From: Pseudoalteromonas phenolica
Lineage (GTDB): Bacteria; Pseudomonadota; Gammaproteobacteria; Enterobacterales; Alteromonadaceae
Length of the DNA: 64,000 bases
Assembly (NCBI RefSeq): GCF_005876835.1
Contig: NZ_PPSW01000014.1
Span: 62,001-126,000, forward strand
Direction of reading: 5' to 3'
This document shows positions 1 to 7,302 of the stretch, one piece after another. The notes beneath the pieces are model-generated. The model worked only from the letters and a program-made list of their open reading frames with translations. It was not told where the DNA came from and did no database searches. Made by a program: the position numbers and the translations under genes. Numbering within the stretch: position 1 is the stretch's first letter; each line of letters starts with the position of its first letter.

Positions 1-2737
1 TCACAAGCTGCCAGTACGCCTTCAAAATATCTAAATTATTGAACTGACCAACGACTGCAACATAACCTGAATAGCGCTGTAAATTTTTGAGCTGAATATT
101 AACGTCAGAAAGAACATCACCACGAGGTGACAATGTCACTTTTGCTTGCGTGTTATACCCTAGCTGCTTTGTGTCTAACTTATGTTCATCAACAAAGATG
201 TCGTACTCTCCTGGCCTAAGATCTGTAAACAAGTAATAGCCATCAAACTCAGATATCGTTTCAGCCACGACTGTTTTATGCTTATCTTTTAATTGAAGCT
301 TAGTGTGTACAATCGGTTTGCCATTCTCATGATATAAAACACCTTCAATTTCACCGGAATAAACGACTGGAATATCTAATGACTCCATTGCCCCAGCCCT
401 TGGTGTAAGAGAGTAACCTTCATCAGCTGGCAACATGAAAGGATCTGAAAAACTGGTTTCGACGACTTCAATATCAGTGCGACGATTTGCCATAACACCA
501 GCTAAAACAGCCACGCCTCGCTCATCTGTTTTTGCTTTTCGATACGACTGTATGGCTCTTACAGTAACATTTTCTAAAGGCGCTTCTGTACTATCAAAAA
601 TGCCATTGTCATTTTCATCGAAGAAGACTCTTACAATAATGGTGCCTTTATTTGAGAGTCTTTGCTTAGAACCAAAAAACTGTTCATTCATTTGGTTATA
701 ACCAAAGCTAAACCTAGTTGAAAGTTGTAGTTGCCAATCGTCATCACTGTCGTATTGCGCTGACGTGTTTAAAATAAAATCATCAAAAGAGAAGTTAAGC
801 CCAAGTTCGGTACTTTCGAGGCCCGAATCAAGGGCACGCTTAAACCTGAGTTGCCCTCTTAAGGTATTATTAAAGCTGCGGATAAAATCAGCTGAGTAAT
901 CACTTACTTTCAGCTCTGGGTAAATATAATAACCAAGGTTAAACCTGACATATGACCTCCTTAAATTAGCTTTAAAGTTTAAGCTCCCAGAGCCATACTC
1001 ATCTGTACCTTGCCAATACCAGTCAAATTGATTGCCCAAAGCGTATTTTGAAAAGCGATAGTTAAGATCATGACTCAACCGAGATGCGCGTATTCCATTC
1101 GTATTTGTCACTTCAAGACTAGTTAAATAGTTTAATCGTGTGCGCTGTTTTTTATAAATATCACCAGCAAGGGTCGCCTTAAGCGTATTCACAGCGACCT
1201 CAGAAAAACGTTCTCTGCTTAATGCGAATCTAAGGCGTTGCTCTGATACTAACAACCTAGCTGTGGCTTCACTCAAATAATTTTCAGAGTTACGACCTTG
1301 ATGTGACAAATTGAACAACATCTTTCCATTAGGTTTATAACTTAACCCTGACGCAAATTCCTGAGTTGCTTTTGCCTCTTCGGTAAATTTTGAAGCCCCG
1401 ACATAGGCACTTAATTGATGAGAGAAAATATGTTCGAAACGACCTGAGAGCCTGACTTCACCAACATCAAAACCATTTTGTGTATCACTTAAAACACGCT
1501 TGCCATCTCTATTGATTGAAATAGCATAGGTGCTTTGCCCTACCTCTTCTACACCCTCACTGAAATAGCGCTCAGTGTATTTTTCAACTTGGCCTTCGGT
1601 CCCATACTTAACGACGTCAAAAATATTTTCACCGAACAGGAGTTCAATATTGTCGAAAAAAAATACCCCAGCTTGAATATCGAGTTTTTGATCTATCAAG
1701 ATGCCATTCTGATACAGCTCTATGTCCCAGCCATCGTCTGCAACTCCATTAATTGACACACGCCCTGAGCTCGTTTTAGCTAGCAGCGGAGCATTCGTTA
1801 AGCTCACCCCTTGCGATAAACTACCAATTGCGCGCTCGCCAAATAAAATAGGTTGAATATCACCAAACTTAATTTCACTGGCATTCAAGCCAAAAAGTGC
1901 ACCTTGTGGAGATTGACGACTAAAGGTAAGCCTTGAGTCTTGAAGTAGATCGCCACTTTCCCCAGATAGGAAGTATTCCGACCGTAAATAAGCTAATTCG
2001 TTTGAACCTGTCAGTGCATAGCTTAATAAGTGATCATTATCAGAATATCGATAACGTGTATTTAAATCGAATAAAGGAGTTGATAAGGCTTGGTAACTGC
2101 TAACAATCTCTGGAAATAAAGCACCACCTTGCGAAGACGTAGTGTTAATTTGCTGAGCTTGTCTAGCTAGTGCTTGTTCAACAGGAAAATAGCCTTTACC
2201 TTGGATTGTTAAAGACTGCTGAACATAGTCTGTGCTTAATTCAAAATCAAACCATGTTTGCAAATGGCGAATATCAACATAAAGTGACCCCCCCTCAAAC
2301 AACAGTGCGGTCTGCCCAAGCTGTTGCTTTTCACTATTAAACACTAACTGAGATGATTCAGCGTCAAGTAAAAACCGATTATCAGGATCTTTAAACCAGC
2401 CTTCAGCTTTATTGTTTGTATAAGATATTGGCAGAGAAAATAAATCTATAAAGCTCTCAAGCTCAACATAATACGCATGCGGGTTTTTAATCGCCGTTAG
2501 CTCGCCAATATAGTTTTGGTTTAAATTTGCTGATAAAAACAGCACTTCACCGACAGGGATATGCTCTCCTGATTGGGCGTCTATTTGTTTGTTAGGTTTG
2601 GGGTTTTTAGTATCCGATAATGTATTTTGGATGGAGTTCAGTACCCTGATCACTGCACGCACATCAGTCGAGGCCTCAACTGATAAAACAGAAGAAGCCA
2701 ATAACAATACACTGAGATAATGCAAATAAAAGCGCAC
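1..2737 (-). CDS. Usher-like outer-membrane beta-barrel protein, 3' end cut by window edge
   Basis: The minus-strand frame is open from a GTG at 2737 to the window edge, about 912 codons without a stop. A stop lies just upstream in the same frame, so GTG is the only plausible start. The N-terminus is a signal peptide (RFYLHYLSVLLLASSVLSVEA). The middle is rich in alternating beta-strand segments, as in fimbrial ushers. Near residue 690 a DENDNGIFDS motif starts an SdrD/carboxypeptidase-regulatory-like beta-sandwich, and a second such domain (GEIEGVLYHENGKP) follows near residue 790. It lies 14 bp after a PapD-like chaperone and two DUF4402 subunits, so its likely job is to export and anchor those subunits. 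No Shine-Dalgarno was found; translation may be coupled to the chaperone gene. The usher role is inference from context and architecture; a TcfC/CS1-like or divergent FimD-type usher is possible. Confidence 0.7.
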   Translation of the reverse strand, partial: MRFYLHYLSVLLLASSVLSVEASTDVRAVIRVLNSIQNTLSDTKNPKPNKQIDAQSGEHIPVGEVLFLSANLNQNYIGELTAIKNPHAYYVELESFIDLFSLPISYTNNKAEGWFKDPDNRFLLDAESSQLVFNSEKQQLGQTALLFEGGSLYVDIRHLQTWFDFELSTDYVQQSLTIQGKGYFPVEQALARQAQQINTTSSQGGALFPEIVSSYQALSTPLFDLNTRYRYSDNDHLLSYALTGSNELAYLRSEYFLSGESGDLLQDSRLTFSRQSPQGALFGLNASEIKFGDIQPILFGERAIGSLSQGVSLTNAPLLAKTSSGRVSINGVADDGWDIELYQNGILIDQKLDIQAGVFFFDNIELLFGENIFDVVKYGTEGQVEKYTERYFSEGVEEVGQSTYAISINRDGKRVLSDTQNGFDVGEVRLSGRFEHIFSHQLSAYVGASKFTEEAKATQEFASGLSYKPNGKMLFNLSHQGRNSENYLSEATARLLVSEQRLRFALSRERFSEVAVNTLKATLAGDIYKKQRTRLNYLTSLEVTNTNGIRASRLSHDLNYRFSKYALGNQFDWYWQGTDEYGSGSLNFKANLRRSYVRFNLGYYIYPELKVSDYSADFIRSFNNTLRGQLRFKRALDSGLESTELGLNFSFDDFILNTSAQYDSDDDWQLQLSTRFSFGYNQMNEQFFGSKQRLSNKGTIIVRVFFDENDNGIFDSTEAPLENVTVRAIQSYRKAKTDERGVAVLAGVMANRRTDIEVVETSFSDPFMLPADEGYSLTPRAGAMESLDIPVVYSGEIEGVLYHENGKPIVHTKLQLKDKHKTVVAETISEFDGYYLFTDLRPGEYDIFVDEHKLDTKQLGYNTQAKVTLSPRGDVLSDVNIQLKNLQRYSGYVAVVGQFNNLDILKAYWQLV

Positions 2738-2751
2738 GAAAGAGATGATGA

Positions 2752-3546
2752 TTAGTTAATATCTATTTGCTGTTCGAAAAAAACCTCTCCCTGATATTCT
2801 TTTTGTCCAGAATACTTCAGCGTAAGCTTGCCAGTACCAGATAAACGATATCCATTAAGGAGCGTCATTGGTAATAAAGCGCGTTCGAGCTCTGAATGGA
2901 TACTGTAATTTTCAATGATTCCAATTCGCTGTTTTTCAGCTTTTCCGCTAGGTGTAAAAAAAGCCTCAACCCTTCCAAAACTGCTAAATTTACCTTGCTT
3001 TGCCATTGAAATTTTAAGTGTATCGTTTTCTTCTGCTCGCTTCAGGTCAAGCCCTGTCAATGAAACAACAGGTGTTTCTCTTTCGACTCGTAAAATGATT
3101 GGCAATGAATAGTTTACTTGTATGTCTATATTAATGCCTTTTCCACCCGAAGATGTCTGCTCAAGAGGTAAGGCACTCAATAATAAGTGAGAGCGATATT
3201 CTCCCGGCGCGAGTGTTTTAGTACGTCGCACTGACAGTTTAATGATTTGTTTTTGACCTGGTGCTAAGCGTATTTGGCTTGGGCTCATTCTTACCATTGA
3301 ACTTAAAGATTTATCATGGATACCTTCTAGGTCTCTATAACCCCCCTCAGACAATGCGGCTCTTTCTTGCCAAGATAATCGGTAGCTCTGCACTTTATCT
3401 GAGTTATTCACCACAATTAATCGCTCTGCTCTTTGTCTTTCTTCAAAAGCAACTCTCGTGGGTGAAATCAAAATATTTGCACTCGCAGCAAACGAAGATG
3501 AAAGGCATGCTAAAAATATAAATAAAGCAGAAAGGTATCTAAACAA
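2752..3546 (-). CDS. PapD-like periplasmic pilus chaperone
   Basis: After a signal peptide (FRYLSALFIFLACLSSSFA) the protein begins ANILISPTRVAFEERQRAERL, the G1-strand and first-domain pattern of PapD-family chaperones. The usual conserved segments follow: IVVNNSDKVQSYRLSW, then a loop ending in MVRMSPSQIRLAPGQKQIIKLSV. The C-terminal half is the second immunoglobulin-like domain. Such chaperones hold pilus subunits in the periplasm and hand them to the usher. I chose the TTG at 3546 because it starts directly at the signal peptide with AAGG about 9 bases upstream. An ATG at 3618 would overlap the previous gene by 47 bp and give an unusually long N-region. The product is about 264 residues, a normal length for the family. 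It sits between the DUF4402 genes and the usher-like gene. Confidence 0.82.
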   Translation of the reverse strand: MFRYLSALFIFLACLSSSFAASANILISPTRVAFEERQRAERLIVVNNSDKVQSYRLSWQERAALSEGGYRDLEGIHDKSLSSMVRMSPSQIRLAPGQKQIIKLSVRRTKTLAPGEYRSHLLLSALPLEQTSSGGKGINIDIQVNYSLPIILRVERETPVVSLTGLDLKRAEENDTLKISMAKQGKFSSFGRVEAFFTPSGKAEKQRIGIIENYSIHSELERALLPMTLLNGYRLSGTGKLTLKYSGQKEYQGEVFFEQQIDIN

Positions 3547-3571
3547 GGTGGTAGCCTTAAAATCGAGAAAA

Positions 3572-4006
3572 TTAGTATGAGAGTTCAATACTGACAGAGC
3601 CTTGATACTCTCCATCATTATATACAGCTCCGTCCCCGGAGGTTTGTAAAATTGCGCCGATAACCAGCTCAATCTCACCATATGCGTTAGTCTGAACCGT
3701 AGGCTTGAATAGTAGTTGGTTAATAGAAAATGATGCCACACTCCCCTTTAACTCATAATTCATATTTGAGCTACTAAAACTAATTAAAGTGTTAGCTGGT
3801 AATGCCTCGAAGACAAGTCTTGCAGGATGCCCCCTTTCCATAATATGTATGTCATTGGTTGATGACATAGCACTATTGGTTGGTAGTTTAAGGGTACTCA
3901 CTCTGTCATTACTTGCGACAACTACAGTGCCAAAATCAAGAGGTTCAAGCACATCAGCGAATACTGAAGTGCTCACTAAAAAAAGTACTAATATACTTCT
4001 AATCAA
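3572..4006 (-). CDS. DUF4402-like fimbrial subunit (small)
   Basis: A 144-residue secreted protein with a short signal peptide (MIRSILVLFLVSTSVFA). The mature start reads LEPLDFGTVVVAS, and the C-terminus YNDGEYQGSVSIELSY closely parallels that of the neighbouring subunit gene. The DFGT start and the final GxYxGSVSxxxSY strand are typical of DUF4402 proteins, many of which sit beside chaperones and are thought to be surface-fibre subunits. The start is TTG with AGG eight bases upstream, 14 bp after the preceding gene. A role as minor or tip subunit is inference from its small size and position between the main subunit and the chaperone. Confidence 0.72.
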   Translation of the reverse strand: MIRSILVLFLVSTSVFADVLEPLDFGTVVVASNDRVSTLKLPTNSAMSSTNDIHIMERGHPARLVFEALPANTLISFSSSNMNYELKGSVASFSINQLLFKPTVQTNAYGEIELVIGAILQTSGDGAVYNDGEYQGSVSIELSY

Positions 4007-4020
4007 TGACTGAACCTAGT

Positions 4021-4641
4021 TTAATAACTTACTGTAACGCTTACGCTACCTGTATATTCATCATCTATATATTCACCATCGATATCATCCGTCGTCAGAG
4101 TAGCGCCCAGATTAAATTCTGCATTTCCAGAACCATCTGTGGTGATTGTGCCTTGGTTCGCTGTTATTGCGATATTTTGGTTGGCGTTTTGCCCCACTGT
4201 GGCATAAAGCGTAAATGCGGTGATCTTAAATACTGGAGTTGTACTCGGGCCATTTTGTGCAGCAAGTTCTGCGGGGGTAGTACCCACATCCGGAAGCTCA
4301 ATCGTTAAAGGCGTGTATTTTGTTGCCTCTGCAATAGAAAGCTGAGCAGGTTGTGCAGACGTTGAATCTAAAATATCCATAATTGCCGGATCAGAACCGC
4401 CGGCAGCAGTTGTCGTTAATTGTAAATTCGGGTTTGCAGGTATACTCAACGCAGCCTTAGAAGCTGCCTTTGACACTGCTCTCACCGTACCAAAATCAAA
4501 CGACTGCTTTACTTCAAGCTTAAATGTATTTTTAACAGTTATTTTTGCTTCAACATTTTGAGTTTGCGAACTCGCCAAAGAAGATATGGTAAAAGTAGAT
4601 AAGGCTATCCCTAGAGATAAAGTAAGTAGATTTTTTGTCAT
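4021..4641 (-). CDS. DUF4402-like major fimbrial subunit
   Basis: A 206-residue secreted protein: signal peptide MTKNLLTLSLGIALSTFTISSLA, then KLEVKQSFDFGTVRAVS and a C-terminus ending DDEYTGSVSVTVSY. It is rich in Ala, Thr, Ser and Gly and has no cysteine, as usual for DUF4402 subunits. AGGACACTGTT precedes the ATG, a good ribosome site. It is the first subunit gene of the cluster, so it is the best candidate for the main fibre protein. The family is recognised from the paired DFGT and GSVSVTVSY motifs; the structural role is inference from the chaperone and usher downstream. Confidence 0.75.
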   Translation of the reverse strand: MTKNLLTLSLGIALSTFTISSLASSQTQNVEAKITVKNTFKLEVKQSFDFGTVRAVSKAASKAALSIPANPNLQLTTTAAGGSDPAIMDILDSTSAQPAQLSIAEATKYTPLTIELPDVGTTPAELAAQNGPSTTPVFKITAFTLYATVGQNANQNIAITANQGTITTDGSGNAEFNLGATLTTDDIDGEYIDDEYTGSVSVTVSY

Positions 4642-4811
4642 AACAGTGTCCTTAATAAAAATGCGAGCGCCTTCAAGACATCAACTTTAAATCATTTGAT
4701 ATTTTATTATCCCAAATAATTCTTAACCATCATATAGAATCAAGGTAATTGTTTGAGACACATCAATAGTTTTAAAAATGTACCTTTATTCAAAGCTAAT
4801 ACTTTTGTTTA

Positions 4812-5375
4812 TTATCTACTTTCTTCAACTGTGCACAATACGCCGATGTTATTAATAAGGGCACATAGCTTATTTGCATCATCTCTATTTTTTACAATCT
4901 TTAATGACGGCACAAATCTACTTTGTAATCGATGAGTCTGTTCTAATATTGCACTTGATAAAAAAGTATCTAATTTAGGTAAGCGTGCATAAACCTTGGT
5001 AAGTTGAGCCTGGGCACTGCTTTCACTGAATACAGGCTGTAAGCTTAGCTTGAACCCATGCGCTTCTTTTGTTTGAGAAGTTTTCAAATGAAGACTTTTA
5101 TCTATCTTGTGTTGTTCAATTTTTGGTTTAATACGCAAAGAAGCCGGAAGGTTTTGTAAATCACTTTGTTCAGATAACGCAGCAATCAAAACTTTAAGAT
5201 CTTGTTCCATAGAAACCAAACGCTTTAGTTCTTCTTTGTTGTTCTGAAGCTCTATTAAAAAGGCATCATCAGCAGTCTTTTTATTTGATTGAGTTATTGA
5301 AACAGATGAGCTCTGAGGGCTTGTACAAGCAACTAAAACACAAAAAATAACAAGTAACGCAATGTGTTTCAGCAT
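4812..5375 (-). CDS. Lipoprotein with possible SPOR-like C-terminus
   Basis: A 187-residue protein with a lipobox (FCVLVAC, Cys 17) after a short hydrophobic stretch. A Lys/Glu-rich region predicted to be helical follows (about residues 35-70). The C-terminal 70 residues include VKNRDDANKLCALINNIGVLC, which resembles the last helix and strand of SPOR peptidoglycan-binding domains; this likeness is weak. AGAGG seven bases before the ATG supports the start. It is co-oriented with the fimbrial genes and ends 170 bp before the major subunit, so it may belong to the same locus as an envelope anchor or assembly factor. The function is not established. Confidence 0.6.
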   Translation of the reverse strand: MLKHIALLVIFCVLVACTSPQSSSVSITQSNKKTADDAFLIELQNNKEELKRLVSMEQDLKVLIAALSEQSDLQNLPASLRIKPKIEQHKIDKSLHLKTSQTKEAHGFKLSLQPVFSESSAQAQLTKVYARLPKLDTFLSSAILEQTHRLQSRFVPSLKIVKNRDDANKLCALINNIGVLCTVEESR

Positions 5376-5556
5376 AAAACCTCTTAAGATCAGACAAAAA
5401 ATTAAATCCCTTGATATTTTACAATGACAAAGCGTCTGATTCTAGAGATCGTGTTAAGCAGAATATAACTTCAACTGCTAAGTCATATTAAGATAGAAAT
5501 GAAAATGTGCCAACCTAAACTGGGGTATGGCACACTAAATTTCACTTATTCTTTGA

Positions 5557-5715
5557 TTAACTAAAGTAATTAGTTACTCGATCAAAAATACTCACTGCGC
5601 CAACCAACATAAATGGTAATGCAACTATAAATTTAACTTTTTTGTTTTTTATCGAAATAATTAAAACCAAAACCACTAAAGCAAATAAAAAAGAATAAAC
5701 AGTATAGTTCTCCAC
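5557..5715 (-). CDS. Possible small two-helix membrane protein
   Basis: A GTG-started frame of 52 codons encodes ENYTVYSFLFALVVLVLIIS, a short basic linker (KNKKVK) and a second hydrophobic stretch FIVALPFMLVGAVSIF. It lies 46 bp after the zinc-ribbon membrane gene on the same strand, in a run of small membrane genes next to a bacteriocin-like precursor, so a role in self-protection or export is possible. The start is weak (AAGA directly abuts it). A second frame from an ATG near 5740 overlaps it, so a frameshifted longer gene cannot be excluded. Confidence 0.33.
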   Translation of the reverse strand: MENYTVYSFLFALVVLVLIISIKNKKVKFIVALPFMLVGAVSIFDRVTNYFS

Positions 5716-5761
5716 TCTTAAAACTCATCATATCAGCAGACATTTACAACCCCCTAAAAAG

Positions 5762-6064
5762 TCAAGCATCATTACTATCAACTTCTTCCAACTTGTAATA
5801 AACCCCAATAAAACGGGTAAATATAAAATAAAAAAACAATGAAAATATAGACATAAATACGGTAAGTTCTACTGCTTCAAACCCTCTACTGGCACCGTAA
5901 ACACCGACTACACCACCAATTATTGACATAATAAAAGGTATGCTCTTCCTATGTATTCTTAGGTAAGTAGAACAACCTCTACATAGAATAACTTCTTGTT
6001 TCTTTAACTTATCGATTTTCTTTTGGCTCATTTCAGCGTTACATTTCGGACAATGTATTTTCAT
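5762..6064 (-). CDS. Small zinc-ribbon membrane protein
   Basis: A 100-residue protein opening MKIHCPKCNAEM, with a second pair CRGC about 25 residues later; the two CxxC pairs should bind one zinc. Two hydrophobic helices follow (IPFIMSIIGGVVGVYGA and ELTVFMSIFSLFFYFIFTRF), and the tail is acidic. I chose the ATG at 6064 because GGGG lies seven bases before it; an in-frame TTG four codons upstream is less likely. It is third in the bacteriocin-like operon, 46 bp after the three-helix gene. Its function is unknown; immunity or regulation is only a guess from position. Confidence 0.6.
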   Translation of the reverse strand: MKIHCPKCNAEMSQKKIDKLKKQEVILCRGCSTYLRIHRKSIPFIMSIIGGVVGVYGASRGFEAVELTVFMSIFSLFFYFIFTRFIGVYYKLEEVDSNDA

Positions 6065-6110
6065 ATAAAACCCCAAGCCCCTGGTAATAGCATTTAAACA
6101 CCAATAAAAA

Positions 6111-6392
6111 TCAATTTATCAAAGAGTATAATTCAAATAAAAACATTAACACACAAATAGAGATAGGTAAAAATAAATACATTTTACTCTTAGCATGAAT
6201 AATAAGCTCATCAATCTCTTTTATACTCTTACATAATAACAACTTTGGATTATCCATTAGAAATAAAGAAAATATACTCCCTGAGAACAGTACTATTGAT
6301 AGCTTAAAATTAGCTGAATATAGATAAAACCCTAAAAAAAGATTTAAAAATGAAGTAAAGCAAGCGATCCTAACAAGTGTTTTTTGTTTCAT
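6111..6392 (-). CDS. Small hydrophobic membrane protein, candidate bacteriocin immunity protein
   Basis: A 93-residue protein with three hydrophobic segments (about residues 6-27, 29-46 and 70-92) and a charged loop KSIKEIDELIIHAKSK between the second and third. AGGAG eight bases before the ATG is a strong ribosome site. It directly follows the double-glycine leader peptide gene. Small hydrophobic products placed immediately after class II bacteriocin or microcin precursors are commonly immunity proteins that protect the producer's membrane. No family was recognised from sequence, so immunity is inferred from size, topology and position. Confidence 0.6.
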   Translation of the reverse strand: MKQKTLVRIACFTSFLNLFLGFYLYSANFKLSIVLFSGSIFSLFLMDNPKLLLCKSIKEIDELIIHAKSKMYLFLPISICVLMFLFELYSLIN

Positions 6393-6409
6393 ATTACAAA
6401 CTCCTACGA

Positions 6410-6435
6410 GTGGACTGCTTATTAAAGCAGCCCAC
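6410..6435 (-). terminator. Intercistronic hairpin after the bacteriocin-like gene
   Basis: In the minus-strand RNA an 11-bp stem (GTGGGCTGCTT with AAGCAGTCCAC, one G-U pair) closes a 4-base loop. It lies between the precursor stop and the AGGAG of the next gene, with no U-tract. It could act as a partial terminator or mRNA stabiliser that keeps precursor expression above that of the following membrane protein. Confidence 0.5.
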
Positions 6436-6443
6436 TTCTAAAT

Positions 6444-6662
6444 TTACCTAATTATGTGTGTATATATTGCCGAACCAATCCCCCAGCCTACACCAAAAGA
6501 AAAACCCAAAGCTCCCCCAATAAACCCTCCTCGGCTGGCCCCAATTGATGACCCAGTTAGCGCTGCGCCTCCAACAGTCCCTAAAGCAGCTCCCCAGTTA
6601 AAACCTTTTAGTGCATCTCCACCGCTTACTTGTTCAACTTCTTTCATATTTAATTCACGCAT
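6444..6662 (-). CDS. Putative class II bacteriocin/microcin precursor with double-glycine leader
   Basis: A 72-residue peptide. Residues 1-15, MRELNMKEVEQVSGG, match the double-glycine leader removed by C39-peptidase ABC exporters in class II bacteriocins and related microcins. The predicted 57-residue core has 16 glycines, no cysteine and a small positive net charge. Its glycines fall every fourth residue in two runs (core positions 5, 9, 13, 17 and 22, 26, 30, 34, 38, 42, 46), a glycine-zipper pattern suited to membrane insertion. CGGAG eight bases upstream supports the start. Small membrane genes follow it. No exporter gene lies nearby, so a C39 ABC transporter would have to be encoded elsewhere. 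The leader is strong evidence for secretion; killing activity is inference. Confidence 0.72.
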   Translation of the reverse strand: MRELNMKEVEQVSGGDALKGFNWGAALGTVGGAALTGSSIGASRGGFIGGALGFSFGVGWGIGSAIYTHIIR

Positions 6663-7262
6663 AGTATATACTCCGTATACCCGAGATTTCTGACAGTCTC
6701 GGAACAGTTAAGTGCTATCCTTATTTAATAGCGTTTAATTTGGCTAGTTTTAGTTTCACTCCAAGCTGACTAAAACTAGCCTCCCTTCTCCTAGACTCGC
6801 TAAAATTTAACGAGCAAAGAAAATCCATTTTTAAAAAATAACTACTTTCCTCAAAAGTCATAAATAACTATAAAGCCAAGAATAAAGTAACATTATAAAA
6901 ATCTTTTTCTTGAATAATCAAAAGGTAGAATGGTGTAACAAAAACGTCAAACTAGCATTTAAATAAAATCTTAAATAATAGTTATAAAGCCTAAAATAAA
7001 AAAGTAAACCTTTGAAATTAATACACTTTAAAACAATATGAAATATTCACAAGATGAGCTTTAAAAATAAAAATTAGACATTTAAGATAAATAAAAAAAT
7101 TATTTCGTAATTTTTAACAAATAAAAAATACAGATTAATTAAACAAAATCATTATTGTCATTTATTAAAAATAAGCGTTTTAAATTCTAAGGGGTATGTT
7201 TCTTTGAAATAGATAATTAAGAAGTTTTGTAGACTTTACTTTGAGGTACTTTCAATGGTTTA
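6663..7262. other. AT-rich non-coding gap upstream of the bacteriocin-like operon
   Basis: About 600 bases, very AT-rich, between the thyA terminator and the precursor gene. It should hold the operon promoter, but no clear -35/-10 pair was settled on. It contains a short hairpin just before the precursor (CCGAGA at 6681-6686 with TCTCGG at 6697-6702) and two larger palindromes described separately. A 35-codon minus-strand frame starting near 6827 runs through them but lacks a ribosome site and is probably not a gene. Confidence 0.5.
6742..6814. repeat. Pair of palindromes (REP-like)
   Basis: A perfect 13-bp inverted repeat (GGCTAGTTTTAGT at 6742-6754, ACTAAAACTAGCC at 6769-6781) encloses a 14-base loop. 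Fourteen bases on, a second near-perfect palindrome covers 6796-6814 (CTCGCTAAA and TTTAACGAG around one base). Neither is followed by a T-run, so they do not look like simple terminators. They may be operator sites or a dispersed palindromic element. Confidence 0.55.
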
Positions 7263-7302
7263 AATAATAAAGCTAGGGTATTGTAACCCTAGCTTTATTA
7301 TT
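7263..7302 (-). terminator. Rho-independent terminator of the thyA operon
   Basis: A perfect 17-bp inverted repeat (arms 7263-7279 and 7286-7302, core CTAGGG/CCCTAG, loop ATTGTA) begins at the thyA stop codon. The arm ends are A/T-rich on both strands, so it could work in both directions. Confidence 0.85.

Noticed and set aside
4006..4308. Cysteine-rich plus-strand frame opposite the DUF4402 genes
   Set aside because: Antisense to well-supported genes with signal peptides, with no ribosome site.
6454..6693. Proline-rich frame on the plus strand opposite the bacteriocin-like gene
   Set aside because: It is the mirror of glycine codons on the other strand, has no ribosome site and no recognisable domain.
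6734..6827. 35-codon frame through the palindromes
   Set aside because: No ribosome site, and the reading frame lies across inverted repeats; probably chance.
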